A stretch of DNA of 64,000 nt from Streptomyces sp. APSN-46.1 (GCF_022815725.1 NZ_JALGRF010000006.1:62001-126000); one strand, 5' to 3'. Counted from the first letter of the stretch, positions 50,969-60,634 are shown. Notes: generated by a model from the sequence alone, not told the origin. Numbers and translations are program-made.

Positions 50969-51568
50969 ATGTCTGACGAAAAGTGGCAGAACCCGGTGGC
51001 CGGCTTCGGCGTGACCTTCAAGGCCATGTTCAAGAAGCGCCTCACCGAGCAGTACCCGGAGCAGAAGAAGACCACCGCTCCGCGCTTCCACGGCCGGCAC
51101 CAGCTCAACCGGCACCCGGACGGTCTGGAGAAGTGCATCGGGTGCGAGCTGTGCGCCTGGGCCTGTCCCGCCGACGCCATCTACGTGGAAGGCGCGGACA
51201 ACACCGAGGAGGAGCGCTACTCCCCGGGTGAGCGGTACGGCGCGGTCTACCAGATCAACTACGCCCGCTGCATCCTGTGCGGGCTGTGCATCGAGGCGTG
51301 CCCGACCCGGGCGCTGACGATGACGAACGAGTTCGAACTGGCCGACTCCAGCCGCGAATCGCTCATCTACACCAAGGAGCAGCTGCTCGCCGGTCTCACC
51401 GAGGGCATGGTCGAGGCGCCGCACGCGATGTACCCGGGCACGGACGAGCAGGACTACTACCGCGGGCTGGTGACCGGGGCGGCTCCCGGCACGGAGCGCC
51501 AGGTGGCCGTCTCCAAGGGCGAGACGGCGGATGCCCCCGCCGAAGACCCTGAGGAGGTGGGCGCGTGA
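50969..51568 (+). CDS. nuoI: NADH-quinone oxidoreductase subunit I
   Basis: A 199-residue ferredoxin-like subunit with two 4Fe-4S clusters (N6a and N6b): CIGCELCAWACP and CILCGLCIEACP. It passes electrons from NuoG toward NuoB. ATG 50969 has GAGGAGGAGG upstream and lies 3 bp after nuoH. Confidence 0.97.
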   Translation: MSDEKWQNPVAGFGVTFKAMFKKRLTEQYPEQKKTTAPRFHGRHQLNRHPDGLEKCIGCELCAWACPADAIYVEGADNTEEERYSPGERYGAVYQINYARCILCGLCIEACPTRALTMTNEFELADSSRESLIYTKEQLLAGLTEGMVEAPHAMYPGTDEQDYYRGLVTGAAPGTERQVAVSKGETADAPAEDPEEVGA

Positions 51569-52380
51569 GCACGATCGCCGCGGCCGCCGCCACGGTCACC
51601 TCCACCGGGGAGGCCGTGCAGTTCTGGATCCTCGCCACCGTCGCCGTCGTCGGCGCCCTGGCCACGATCCTGATGAAGAAGGCCGTGCACAGTGCGCTGA
51701 GCCTGGCCGGGACGATGATCGTCCTGGCGGTCTTCTACCTCGCCAACGGGGCGTACTTCCTGGGCGTCGTCCAGGTCATCGTCTACACCGGCGCCATCAT
51801 GATGCTGTTCCTCTTCGTCGTCATGCTCGTCGGCGTCACCGCGGCGGACTCGCTCAAGGAGACGCTCAAGGGCCAGCGCTGGATGGCCGTGCTGTGCGCG
51901 CTCGGCTTCGGCGTCCTGCTGATCGCCGGCATCGGCCACGCCGGGCTCGGCCACTTCACCGGGCTCGGCCGGATCAACTCCGCCGGGCACGTGGAAGGCC
52001 TGGCCACGCTGATCTTCACCAAGTACGTGTTCGCCTTCGAGCTCACCGGCGCGCTGCTGATCACCGCGGCCGTCGGCGCGATGGTGCTCACCCACCGCGA
52101 GCGCACCGAGCGGGCCGCCACCCAGCGCGAACTCGCCGAGCGGCGCGTACGCGAGGGCGTGCAGCTCCCGCCGCTGCCCGCCCCCGGTGTCTACGCCCGG
52201 CACAACGCGGTGGATGTCGCCGGCCTGCTGCCGGACGGCACCGCCTCCGAGCTGACCGTCAGCAAGACGCTGCGCGCCCGCGGCCAGATCCGGGACGTCT
52301 CCAGCGAGGCGCTGAGCGACCTGAAGGCGCTGGAGCAGCAGTCGGCCGAGCGCCTCGGCCGTGAGGAGGCCTCGAATTGA
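51565..52380 (+). CDS. nuoJ: NADH-quinone oxidoreductase subunit J
   Basis: A 271-residue membrane subunit with five TM helices, including the VQVIVYTGAIMMLFLFVVMLVG helix that carries a pi-bulge in complex I structures. The C-terminal 100 residues are a soluble extension absent from E. coli NuoJ. It overlaps nuoI and nuoK by 4 bp each. Confidence 0.95.
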   Translation: MSTIAAAAATVTSTGEAVQFWILATVAVVGALATILMKKAVHSALSLAGTMIVLAVFYLANGAYFLGVVQVIVYTGAIMMLFLFVVMLVGVTAADSLKETLKGQRWMAVLCALGFGVLLIAGIGHAGLGHFTGLGRINSAGHVEGLATLIFTKYVFAFELTGALLITAAVGAMVLTHRERTERAATQRELAERRVREGVQLPPLPAPGVYARHNAVDVAGLLPDGTASELTVSKTLRARGQIRDVSSEALSDLKALEQQSAERLGREEASN

Positions 52381-52676
52381 ATCCGGTCAACTACCTGTAC
52401 CTGGCCGCCCTGCTGTTCACCATCGGGGCGTCCGGGGTGCTCATCCGGAAGAACGCGATCGTGCTGTTCATGTGCATCGAGCTGATGCTCAACGCCTGCA
52501 ACCTCGCGTTCGTCGCCTTCTCCCGGATGCACGGCAACCTCGACGGCCAGATCATCGCGTTCTTCACGATGGTCGTCGCCGCCGCGGAGGTCGTGGTCGG
52601 CCTGGCGATCATCGTGTCGTTGTTCCGTACCCGCCACTCGGCCTCGGTCGACGACGCCAGCCTGATGAAGCTGTAA
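52377..52676 (+). CDS. nuoK: NADH-quinone oxidoreductase subunit K
   Basis: A 99-residue, three-TM subunit of the proton channel. The conserved Glu residues are in LFMCIELMLNACNL and AAAEVVVGLA. It uses a rare TTG start that overlaps the nuoJ stop (TTGA), a coupling-dependent start. Confidence 0.96.
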   Translation: MNPVNYLYLAALLFTIGASGVLIRKNAIVLFMCIELMLNACNLAFVAFSRMHGNLDGQIIAFFTMVVAAAEVVVGLAIIVSLFRTRHSASVDDASLMKL

Positions 52677-52688
52677 GGGGCGCTCACA

Positions 52689-54629
52689 GTGGAGAATCTG
52701 ATTGCGCTGCTGGTAGCGGCGCCCCTGCTCGGGGCGGCGGTGCTGCTGTGCGGCGGCCGGCGCCTCGACAAGGCCGGCCACTGGCTCGGCACCCTGTTCG
52801 CCGCCGCCTCCTTCGGCATCGGGGCGGCCCTGTTCGCCGACATGCTCGGGCGCGGCGCCGATGACCGGACGATGTACCAGCGGCTGTACAGCTGGATCCC
52901 GGTGGAGGGCTTCCAGGCCGACGTGGCCTTCCAGCTCGACCAGCTGTCGATGACCTTCGTCCTGCTGATCACCGGGGTGGGCACGCTCATCCATATGTAC
53001 TCGATCGGGTACATGGCGCACGACGAGCGCCGCCGCCGCTTCTTCGGCTACCTGAACCTGTTCCTGGCGGCGATGCTCCTGCTGGTCGTCGCCGACAACT
53101 ACCTGCTGCTGTACGTCGGGTGGGAGGGCGTCGGCCTCGCCTCGTACCTGCTCATCGGCTTCTGGCAGCACAAGCCCAGCGCGGCCACCGCCGCGAAGAA
53201 GGCCTTCCTGGTCAACCGGGTCGGCGACATGGGCCTGTCGATCGCCATCATGTTGATGTTCACCACCTTCGGGACCTTCACCTTCGGGCCGGTGTTCGGC
53301 GCGGTCGGCGAGACGTCGGAAGGCAAGCTGACGGCCATCGGCCTGATGCTGCTGCTGGCCGCCTGCGGCAAGTCGGCCCAGGTGCCGCTGCAGTCCTGGC
53401 TCGGTGACGCGATGGAGGGCCCGACCCCGGTCTCGGCCCTGATCCACGCGGCGACGATGGTGACGGCGGGCGTGTATCTGATCGTCCGCTCGGGCGCGAT
53501 CTTCAACGGGGCGCCGGACGCGCAGCTCGTGGTGACCATCGTGGGCGCGGTCACGCTCCTCTTCGGTGCGATCGTCGGTTGCGCGAAGGACGACATCAAG
53601 AAGGCCCTCGCCGGGTCGACGATGTCGCAGATCGGTTACATGATCCTCGCCGCCGGCCTCGGCCCGATCGGCTACGTCTTCGCGATCATGCACCTGGTGA
53701 CGCACGGCTTCTTCAAGGCGGGCCTCTTCCTCGGCGCCGGTTCCGTGATGCACGGGATGAACGACGAGGTGGACATGCGCAAGTACGGCGGCCTGCGGAA
53801 GTACATGCCCATCACCTTCGTCACCTTCGGCCTCGGGTACCTGGCCATCATCGGCTTCCCGGGTCTGTCGGGCTTCTTCTCCAAGGACAAGATCATCGAG
53901 GCGGCCTTCGCGAAGGGCGGCACCGAGGGCTGGATCCTCGGCGGAGTGGCCCTGCTGGGCGCGGCGATCACCGCGTTCTACATGACCCGCGTCATGCTCC
54001 TCACCTTCTTCGGCGAGAAGCGCTGGCAGCCGGCCCCGGACCCGGACAAGACCCCCGGTATCGAGCCCGGCGTCGAAGCGCGCCCCGGCGAGCTTCCCCA
54101 CCCGCACGAGTCCCCGAAGTCCATGACCATCCCGATGATCGTGCTGGCCTTCGGGTCCGTGTTCGCCGGCGGCTTCTTCAGCATCGGCGACCGGTTCCTG
54201 AACTGGCTGGAGCCCGTCACCGGTTACGCGCACGGCCACCCGCCGGTCAGCGCGCAGACGGTGACCCTGGCCACCATGGTGGTCCTCGTCATCGGCGTCG
54301 GCACCGCCTGGGGGATGTACGGCCGCAGGCCCGTCCCGGTCGTCGCCCCGCGCGGCTCGCTCCTCACCCGGGCGGCCCGGCGGGACCTCCTCCAGGACGA
54401 CTTCAACCACGTCGTGCTGGTGCGCGGCGGGGAGCACCTGACCCGCTCGCTCGTGTACGTCGACCACAGCCTGGTCGACGGGGTGGTCAACGGGACGGCC
54501 GCCTCGGTCGGCGGGCTGTCGGGCCGGCTGCGCAAGCTGCAGAACGGCTACGCCCGCAGCTACGCGGTCTCGATGTTCGGGGGGACGGCGATCCTGATCG
54601 CCGCGACCCTGCTGATGAGGGCGGTGTGA
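52689..54629 (+). CDS. nuoL: NADH-quinone oxidoreductase subunit L
   Basis: A 646-residue antiporter-like proton-pumping subunit. YVGWEGVGLASYLLIGFW with its key Glu, the Lys-bearing KSAQVPLQSWLGDAMEGPTPVSALIHAATMV and a long C-terminal lateral helix region are present. GTG 52689 lies 12 bp after nuoK. Confidence 0.97.
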   Translation: MENLIALLVAAPLLGAAVLLCGGRRLDKAGHWLGTLFAAASFGIGAALFADMLGRGADDRTMYQRLYSWIPVEGFQADVAFQLDQLSMTFVLLITGVGTLIHMYSIGYMAHDERRRRFFGYLNLFLAAMLLLVVADNYLLLYVGWEGVGLASYLLIGFWQHKPSAATAAKKAFLVNRVGDMGLSIAIMLMFTTFGTFTFGPVFGAVGETSEGKLTAIGLMLLLAACGKSAQVPLQSWLGDAMEGPTPVSALIHAATMVTAGVYLIVRSGAIFNGAPDAQLVVTIVGAVTLLFGAIVGCAKDDIKKALAGSTMSQIGYMILAAGLGPIGYVFAIMHLVTHGFFKAGLFLGAGSVMHGMNDEVDMRKYGGLRKYMPITFVTFGLGYLAIIGFPGLSGFFSKDKIIEAAFAKGGTEGWILGGVALLGAAITAFYMTRVMLLTFFGEKRWQPAPDPDKTPGIEPGVEARPGELPHPHESPKSMTIPMIVLAFGSVFAGGFFSIGDRFLNWLEPVTGYAHGHPPVSAQTVTLATMVVLVIGVGTAWGMYGRRPVPVVAPRGSLLTRAARRDLLQDDFNHVVLVRGGEHLTRSLVYVDHSLVDGVVNGTAASVGGLSGRLRKLQNGYARSYAVSMFGGTAILIAATLLMRAV

Positions 54630-54630
54630 G

Positions 54631-56250
54631 ATGAGTTTCCCGCTTCTGACGGTGACGGCCGCGGTCCCCGCGGTCGGAGCCATCCTGACGGCGGCCGTCC
54701 CGGCCGCCCGCAGGACCGCCGCCAAGTGGCTCGCGCTGCTCTTCTCGCTGGCGACCCTGGCCCTGGCCGTGCTCGTCGCGGTCCGCTTCGAGCCCGGCGG
54801 CGACCGCTACCAGCTGACCGAATCCCACGCCTGGATCGCCGACTTCGGCGTCCGCTACGAGCTGGGGGTGGACGGGATCGCGGTGGCGCTCATCGCGCTC
54901 ACCGCCGTGTTGATGCCGTTCATCATTCTGGCCGGGTGGCACGACGCCGACCCGTTGGAGACCAAGAGCCAGCGCTGGCGGCCGACGCAGGGCTTCTTCG
55001 CCCTGATCCTGCTGGTCGAGGCGATGGTGATCATCTCCTTCGAGGCCACCGACCTCTTCCTCTTCTACATCTTCTTCGAAGCCATGCTCATCCCGATGTA
55101 CTTCCTCATCGGCGGCTTCGGGGACCGGGCCACTTCCTCTCGATCAGCCGCTGCCGCGGCGGGGGGCTCGGATGAGAACGCGGCCGCGCAGCGCTCGTAC
55201 GCGGCGGTCAAGTTCCTCCTCTACAACCTGGCCGGCGGCCTGATCATGCTGGCCGCCGTCATCGGCCTGTACGTGGTCGCGGGGAACTTCTCCCTCCAGG
55301 AGATCGCCGCCGCCCGCGCCGCGGGCACGCTCGACATGGCGACCAACACCGAGCGCCTGCTGTTCCTCGGCTTCTTCTTCGCCTTCGCCGTGAAGGCGCC
55401 GCTGTGGCCGCTGCACACCTGGCTGCCGAACGCGATGGGCGAGTCCACCGCCCCCGTCGCCGTGCTGATCACCGCGGTCGTCGACAAGGTCGGCACCTTC
55501 GCGATGCTCCGCTACTGCCTCGGGCTGTTCCCGGACGCCAGCAAGTGGGCCACGCCCGTGATCCTCGTCCTGGCCCTGATCAGCATCGTCTACGGCGCGC
55601 TGGTCGCCGTCGGACAGCGGGACATCAAGCGGCTGATCGCGTACGCGTCGATCTCGCACTTCGGCTTCATCATCCTGGGCATCTTCGCGATGACCTCCCA
55701 GGGACAGTCGGGCGCGACGCTGTACATGGTCAACCACGGGCTCTCGACGGCGGCGCTGATGCTGGTGGCCGGCTTCCTGATCTCGCGGCGCGGCTCGCGG
55801 CTCATCGCCGACTACGGCGGTGTGCAGAAGGTGGCCCCGGTGCTCGCCGGCACCTTCCTGATCGGCGGCCTCGCCACCCTCTCGCTGCCGGGCCTCGCGC
55901 CCTTCGTCAGTGAATTCCTGGTCCTGGTCGGCACGTTCGCCCGGTACCCGGTCGCCGGAATCATCGCGACCTTCGGGATCGTGCTGGCCGCCCTCTACAC
56001 GCTGGTGCTCTACCAGCGCACCATGACCGGCCCCGTGAAGGAGGAGGTCCGCGCGATGCCGGACCTGCGCCTGCGCGAGGTACTGGTGGTCGCCCCGCTG
56101 ATCGCCCTGCTGATCGGGCTGGGCGTCTACCCGAAGGTGCTGACCGACATCGTCAACCCGGCGGTCGAGCAGACCCTGTCGGATGTGAAACAGACGGACC
56201 CGAAGCCCGAGGTGGCCGTCGAAGCCAAGAATGGGGAGGCGGCGAAGTGA
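54631..56250 (+). CDS. nuoM: NADH-quinone oxidoreductase subunit M
   Basis: A 539-residue antiporter-like subunit. FFEAMLIPMYFLIGGFG (key Glu), KAPLWPLHTWLPNAMGESTAPVAVLI and RLIAYASISHFGFI are the family blocks. A hydrophilic insert of about 22 residues (S/A-rich, DENAAAQRSYAA) lies between two helices near residue 180, as in other actinobacteria. ATG 54631 is 1 bp after the nuoL stop. Confidence 0.97.
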   Translation: MSFPLLTVTAAVPAVGAILTAAVPAARRTAAKWLALLFSLATLALAVLVAVRFEPGGDRYQLTESHAWIADFGVRYELGVDGIAVALIALTAVLMPFIILAGWHDADPLETKSQRWRPTQGFFALILLVEAMVIISFEATDLFLFYIFFEAMLIPMYFLIGGFGDRATSSRSAAAAAGGSDENAAAQRSYAAVKFLLYNLAGGLIMLAAVIGLYVVAGNFSLQEIAAARAAGTLDMATNTERLLFLGFFFAFAVKAPLWPLHTWLPNAMGESTAPVAVLITAVVDKVGTFAMLRYCLGLFPDASKWATPVILVLALISIVYGALVAVGQRDIKRLIAYASISHFGFIILGIFAMTSQGQSGATLYMVNHGLSTAALMLVAGFLISRRGSRLIADYGGVQKVAPVLAGTFLIGGLATLSLPGLAPFVSEFLVLVGTFARYPVAGIIATFGIVLAALYTLVLYQRTMTGPVKEEVRAMPDLRLREVLVVAPLIALLIGLGVYPKVLTDIVNPAVEQTLSDVKQTDPKPEVAVEAKNGEAAK

Positions 56251-57881
56251 GCCCGCTGACTGTGGCGGCCGCCGCTCCGGTGGACCGCATCCCGGCCCCG
56301 CACATCGAGTACGCGCAGCTCGCGCCCACGCTCATCGTGGTGGGCGTGGCGATCCTCGGCATCCTCGTCGAGGCGTTCGTACCGCGCAGGTTCCGCTACT
56401 CCGTGCAGGTCTTCCTGGCCGTCGCCGCGCTGGCCTCGGCCTTCGCGGCGGTCGTCGGCCTCGCCGCCGGCGGGTACGCGGGCGACAAGGCGCAGGTCGC
56501 CGCGATGGGCGCCGTCGCCGTGGACGGCCCCGCGCTGTTCCTCCAGGGCACCATCCTGCTGGCCTCGATCGTCGCGATCTTCACCTTCGCGGAGCGGCGC
56601 CTCGACCCGGCCGCGCACGGCAACCGGGTGGACTCCTTCGCCGCCCAGGCGGCGTCCGTACCGGGCGGCGAGAGCGAGAAGGCCGCGATCAAGGCGGGCT
56701 TCACGACCACCGAGGTCTTCCCGCTGGCCATGTTCGCGATCTCCGGGATGCTGATCTTCCCGGCGGCCAACGACCTGCTGACGCTGTTCGTGGCCCTGGA
56801 GGTCTTCTCCCTCCCGCTGTACCTGCTCTGCGCCGTCGCCCGCCGCCAGCGGCTGATGTCGCAGGAGGCCGCGGTCAAGTACTTCCTGCTCGGCGCCTTC
56901 TCCTCGGCGTTCCTGCTCTTCGGCATCGCGCTGGTCTACGGCTACGCGGGCTCCGTCTCGTACGCGGCGATCGCGGACGTGGTGGACGGCACGGTCCAGA
57001 CGGTCAGCCCGGCACTCGCCGACACCATGGGCAATGACGCGCTGCTGCTGATCGGCGGGGCGCTGATCCTGATGGGCCTCCTGTTCAAGGTCGGCGCGGT
57101 CCCCTTCCACATGTGGACGCCGGACGTCTACCAGGGCGCCCCGACCCCGGTCACGGGCTTCATGGCGGCGGCGACGAAGGTCGCCGCGTTCGGCGCCCTC
57201 CTCCGCCTGCTCTACGTCGTCCTCCCGGGCCTGCGCTGGGACTGGCGGCCGGTGATGTGGGGCGTGGCGATCGTGACCATGCTGGCGGGTGCGGTGATCG
57301 CGGTGACCCAGACCGACGTGAAGCGTCTGCTGGCCTACTCCTCGATCGCGCACGCGGGCTTCATCCTGGCCGGTGTGATCGCGACGTCGGCGGAGGGAGT
57401 CCAGTCCGTCCTCTTCTACCTGGGCGCGTACTCCTTCGTGACGATCGGCGCCTTCGCGGTGGTCACGCTGGTGCGCGACGCGGGCGGGGAGGCGACGCAC
57501 TTGTCCAAGTGGGCGGGCCTGGGCCGTCGTTCGCCGCTCACCGCGGCCGTCTTCGCGGTGTTCCTGCTGGCTTTCGCCGGCATCCCGCTCACCTCGGGCT
57601 TCGCGGGCAAGTTCGCCGTGTTCAAGGCGGCGGCGGAGGGCGGCGCCGGGGTGCTGGTCGTGGTCGGTGTCATCTCGTCCGCGATCGCCGCGTTCTTCTA
57701 CATCCGGGTGATCGTGCTGATGTTCTTCAGCGAGCCGAAGGCCGACGGCCCGACGGTGGCCGTCCCCTCGCCGCTGACGATGACGACGATCGCGGTGGGC
57801 GTCGCGGTGACCCTGGTCCTGGGCGTGGCCCCGCAGTACTTCCTGGACCTGGCGGGCCAGGCGAGCACCTTCGTCCGCTGA
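56247..57881 (+). CDS. nuoN: NADH-quinone oxidoreductase subunit N
   Basis: A 544-residue antiporter-like subunit and the last operon gene. FVALEVFSLPLYLLCAVAR, KVGAVPFHMWTPDVYQGAPTPVTGFMAAATK and RLLAYSSIAHAGFIL are conserved. It overlaps nuoM by 4 bp. A strong terminator follows 12 bp after the stop. Confidence 0.97.
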   Translation: MSPLTVAAAAPVDRIPAPHIEYAQLAPTLIVVGVAILGILVEAFVPRRFRYSVQVFLAVAALASAFAAVVGLAAGGYAGDKAQVAAMGAVAVDGPALFLQGTILLASIVAIFTFAERRLDPAAHGNRVDSFAAQAASVPGGESEKAAIKAGFTTTEVFPLAMFAISGMLIFPAANDLLTLFVALEVFSLPLYLLCAVARRQRLMSQEAAVKYFLLGAFSSAFLLFGIALVYGYAGSVSYAAIADVVDGTVQTVSPALADTMGNDALLLIGGALILMGLLFKVGAVPFHMWTPDVYQGAPTPVTGFMAAATKVAAFGALLRLLYVVLPGLRWDWRPVMWGVAIVTMLAGAVIAVTQTDVKRLLAYSSIAHAGFILAGVIATSAEGVQSVLFYLGAYSFVTIGAFAVVTLVRDAGGEATHLSKWAGLGRRSPLTAAVFAVFLLAFAGIPLTSGFAGKFAVFKAAAEGGAGVLVVVGVISSAIAAFFYIRVIVLMFFSEPKADGPTVAVPSPLTMTTIAVGVAVTLVLGVAPQYFLDLAGQASTFVR

Positions 57882-57892
57882 CCGGTTCGCAG

Positions 57893-57939
57893 CACGGCTG
57901 AGGGTCCGGCCCCCGTTCGGGGTCGGGCCCTCAGCCGTG
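57893..57939. terminator. Terminator of the nuo operon
   Basis: CACGGCTGAGGG (57893-57904) pairs with CCCTCAGCCGTG (57928-57939), with inner GGCCCC/GGGGTC pairing. It is shared with the convergent minus-strand gene, whose stop codon (57931-57933) lies inside the stem. Confidence 0.88.
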
Positions 57940-58506
57940 TGCGGGCGGCCCGGAGCATTCGACGGCAGTGTTCCAGTTGTGGAAGAGGCCCGCCGGGTTG
58001 TCCTTGTAGGCCCACATGTGGAGGTCGTAGTGGATCGGCATGCCGGGGGCGTGGCCCGGCATCGGGCCGTCGAAGGGGAGGCCGAACATCGTGGGGCGGC
58101 CCGTGTCCGTCGCCAGGTTCTGGTCGGGGTCGGAGACGATCCATTCGACCGCGTAGAGCTTGCGGCCGCCGCCGGGGCCCTTCTCCGGGCCGTAGATCAG
58201 GGCCGCCGGCTTCGTCGGGTCGGTCGAGCCCCAGTGGGATGCGTTCATGTAGTGGTAGCCCATGGCGCCAGGGCCGCGCGGGTTGGCCAGACAGACGTCG
58301 GAGCGCTTGTAGCCGTCCACGATGGCCGCACTCTCGTCCGCGTACTTCGCCGTCACCCGGTACGCCGTCGCCAGGTCGAGCATCGCCCGACCGTTCTCCG
58401 GGTCGGGCGCCGGGCCGTCGACGGCCCCGGCCGGGGGCAGGGCGGCCAGGGCTATGGACGCGGCGGCGGCGACGGTGAGGACGGCCTTGAGACGGCGTGC
58501 GGACAT
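57931..58506 (-). CDS. Secreted protein of unknown function, paralogue A
   Basis: A 191-residue exported protein (signal peptide to about residue 29, AGA-V). The mature part shares an ordered pattern with the next gene: Y-R-x-T/x-E-S-A-A-x-x-x-G-Y, a Cys before a G-x-x-G-Y-H/P segment, PxxxLIYG/LLYE, a V-E-W-I-V-S-D/L-E-W-V-V-M-D strand, G-x-P-F-x-G-P-x-P-G, then H-Y-x-L-H-x-W-x-x-K-x-N-P-A-G-x-F. It begins 82 bp after its paralogue and in the same direction. ATG 58506 follows GGGAG. Function is unknown. Confidence 0.65.
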   Translation of the reverse strand: MSARRLKAVLTVAAAASIALAALPPAGAVDGPAPDPENGRAMLDLATAYRVTAKYADESAAIVDGYKRSDVCLANPRGPGAMGYHYMNASHWGSTDPTKPAALIYGPEKGPGGGRKLYAVEWIVSDPDQNLATDTGRPTMFGLPFDGPMPGHAPGMPIHYDLHMWAYKDNPAGLFHNWNTAVECSGPPAHG

Positions 58507-58588
58507 CGGGGCTCCCGGAGACGGTGGACTTTCGTCCACCATCCCCGCGCGCCCCGACCGCCGCACCCGGCGCTCCTCCGAACGGGGG

Positions 58589-59206
58589 TCAGGGCCGGGT
58601 GGTGCCGGGGCGGCAGCGCACCGCGGGGTTGAACGTCGCGAACATCCCCGCCGGATTGGGCTTCCAGAGCCAGACGTGCAGGGCGTAGTGCACCTTCTGG
58701 CCCTTGAAGCGGCCCGGGATCGGCCCCTTGAACGGCTGGCCGAACAGGCTCGGGCGGTCGTCGTCGGTTTCGGGCTTCCCGTCCCGGTCCATGACCACCC
58801 ACTCCAGGGCGACGAGCCTGCGGCGGCCCGACGCGTCGTCCTCGTACAGCAGGGCGGTGGGCCGCTCGGGGTCGAGGGAGTTGTCGTAGGCGTGGTTGAA
58901 GTGCGGGTAGCCCAGGTCCCCGCTGCCCGTCGGGTCGCTCACACAGTACGTGTCGGGGACGTAGCCGGCGTCGACCGCCGCGGACTCCCGGGTGTAGCGG
59001 CCGCTCGCGAGGGTCGCCCGCGTCAGGTCCGCCCAGACGGCCGGGTCCGCGGACGCACCGGGCGGGCCCCCGCCCGGCCCTGGGCTGGCTCCGGCGGGCC
59101 CGGCGGGCAGGGCGAGGGCCGTCGCGGCGGCGAGGGCGGCCAGGGCGGTCATGCCGGTACGAGAGGCCATTCGAGAGGCCGTTCGAGAGGTCATGCGGGG
59201 GGCCAT
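58589..59206 (-). CDS. Secreted protein of unknown function, paralogue B
   Basis: A 205-residue exported protein with the same core as the gene downstream of it, including YTRESAAVDAGYVPD, LVALEWVVMD and HYALHVWLWKPNPAGMFATFNP. The conserved His, Trp and Asn-Pro residues suggest a binding site, but no known catalytic pattern is visible. The N-terminal 17 residues derive from a 12-bp tandem repeat (S-R-T/M-A). AGGAG lies 8 nt before ATG 59206. The pair arose by tandem duplication. Confidence 0.62.
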   Translation of the reverse strand: MAPRMTSRTASRMASRTGMTALAALAAATALALPAGPAGASPGPGGGPPGASADPAVWADLTRATLASGRYTRESAAVDAGYVPDTYCVSDPTGSGDLGYPHFNHAYDNSLDPERPTALLYEDDASGRRRLVALEWVVMDRDGKPETDDDRPSLFGQPFKGPIPGRFKGQKVHYALHVWLWKPNPAGMFATFNPAVRCRPGTTRP

Positions 59207-59410
59207 ACGGGGAGCTCCTTGGGCGACATCGGGGAGGCCGGCCCGACGAGCTTCCCCCCGGGGCCCGTTCCGGGCGGCGCGCCGGGCCGGTGGGCACCGC
59301 CAGGCCGCCCGGGCGGCGTACGCGCCGCCCTCCCGTGACCCGCGCCGCGGCCGGGGTGACGGAGCGATCCGGCACCCCGGCGGCGCGCGTTGTCCCGAGG
59401 CCCGTCCGGA

Positions 59411-60634
59411 CTAGCGGGTTCCCACAATGCGGCCGGTGACCTCGCCGAGGCCCACGCGGGTGCCGTTGGCGCCGGGCGCCCAGGCGGTCATGGTGACGGT
59501 GTCGCCGTCCTCCAGGAAGGTGCGCTTGCCGTCGGCGAGTTCGATGGCGTCGCGGCCGTTCCAGGTCAGCTCCAGCAGGGAACCGCGCTGGTCGGTCTCG
59601 GGGCCGCTGACGGTGCCGGAGCCGTACACGTCTCCGGTGCGCAGGGAGGCGCCGTTGACCGTCATGTGCGCCAGCTGCTGGGCGGCGGTCCAGTACATGG
59701 TGGCGAACGGCGGCCGCGCCACCTCCTGCCCGTTGATGGACACGGTGATGTGCAGGTCGAAGCCGCCGGGCCGGTCGCTGTCGGCGTCGTCGAGGTAGGG
59801 CAGCAGCGGGAAGTCCCGGGCGGGCGGGGCGACCCGGGCCGCGTCCAGGGCCTCCAGCGGGGTGACCCAGGCGGAGACGGAGGTCGCGAAGGACTTGCCG
59901 AGGAAGGGGCCCAGCGGCACGTACTCCCAGGCCTGGATGTCGCGCGCGGACCAGTCGTTGAGCAGGAACAGGCCGAAGACGTGGTCCTCGAACTCGCCGA
60001 GCGGCACCGGGCGGCCCAGCTCGGAGGGGGTGCCGACGACGAAGCCGACCTCGGCCTCGATGTCGAGCTTGACGGACGGGCCGAAGACGGGCGCCGGGTC
60101 GGTGGGGGCCTTGCGCTGCCCGGAGGGCCGTACGACGTCGGTGCCGGACACGACGATCGTGCCGGAGCGGCCGTGGTAACCGATGGGCAGGTGCTTCCAG
60201 TTGGGCGTGAGCGCGTCACCGTCCGGCCGGAACATCCTGCCGACGTTGGTGGCGTGGTGCTCGCTCGCGTAGAAGTCGACGTAGTCGGCGACCTCGTACG
60301 GGAGGTGCAGCGCGACCTCGTCCAGCGGCAGCAGGTGCGGCTCGACGGTCGGGCGGTGGCCGGGGTCGGTGACCCAGGCGGTCAGCGCGCGGCGCACGTC
60401 GTGCCAGGCGGTGCGGCCGGCGGCCAGCAGCGGGTTGAGGGAGGGCCGGCCGAGCAGTCCGGCGTACGGGGACCCGAGCGCGACCGCGGCCGCCCCGGCG
60501 TCGAGCACGTGCCCGCCGATGCGCACGCCGATCCGCCGGCGCGGGTCCCTGGAGGTGGAGAACACGCCGTAGGGGAGGTTGTGCGGGCCGAACGGGTCGC
60601 CCTCGGGGACATCGAGGGGGCTCTGCTGGGGCAT
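59411..60634 (-). CDS. Fumarylacetoacetase
   Basis: A 407-residue enzyme cleaving fumarylacetoacetate to fumarate and acetoacetate, the last step of tyrosine degradation. The N-terminal SH3-like domain (NLPYGVFS) and the catalytic FAH domain with DFYASEHHATNVG (catalytic His), the metal ligands in KLDIEAEVGFVVG and LLNDWSARDIQAWEYVPLGPFLGKSF are present. ATG 60634 has GAGG 9 nt upstream; GTG 60649 is in frame but less likely. It stands alone, so other tyrosine-catabolism genes must lie elsewhere. Confidence 0.95.
   Translation of the reverse strand: MPQQSPLDVPEGDPFGPHNLPYGVFSTSRDPRRRIGVRIGGHVLDAGAAAVALGSPYAGLLGRPSLNPLLAAGRTAWHDVRRALTAWVTDPGHRPTVEPHLLPLDEVALHLPYEVADYVDFYASEHHATNVGRMFRPDGDALTPNWKHLPIGYHGRSGTIVVSGTDVVRPSGQRKAPTDPAPVFGPSVKLDIEAEVGFVVGTPSELGRPVPLGEFEDHVFGLFLLNDWSARDIQAWEYVPLGPFLGKSFATSVSAWVTPLEALDAARVAPPARDFPLLPYLDDADSDRPGGFDLHITVSINGQEVARPPFATMYWTAAQQLAHMTVNGASLRTGDVYGSGTVSGPETDQRGSLLELTWNGRDAIELADGKRTFLEDGDTVTMTAWAPGANGTRVGLGEVTGRIVGTR

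Noticed and set aside
52191..54725. 844-codon minus-strand ORF opposite nuoJ-nuoM
   Set aside because: Shadow of the membrane-subunit genes; His/Gln/Arg/Asp-rich without domains.
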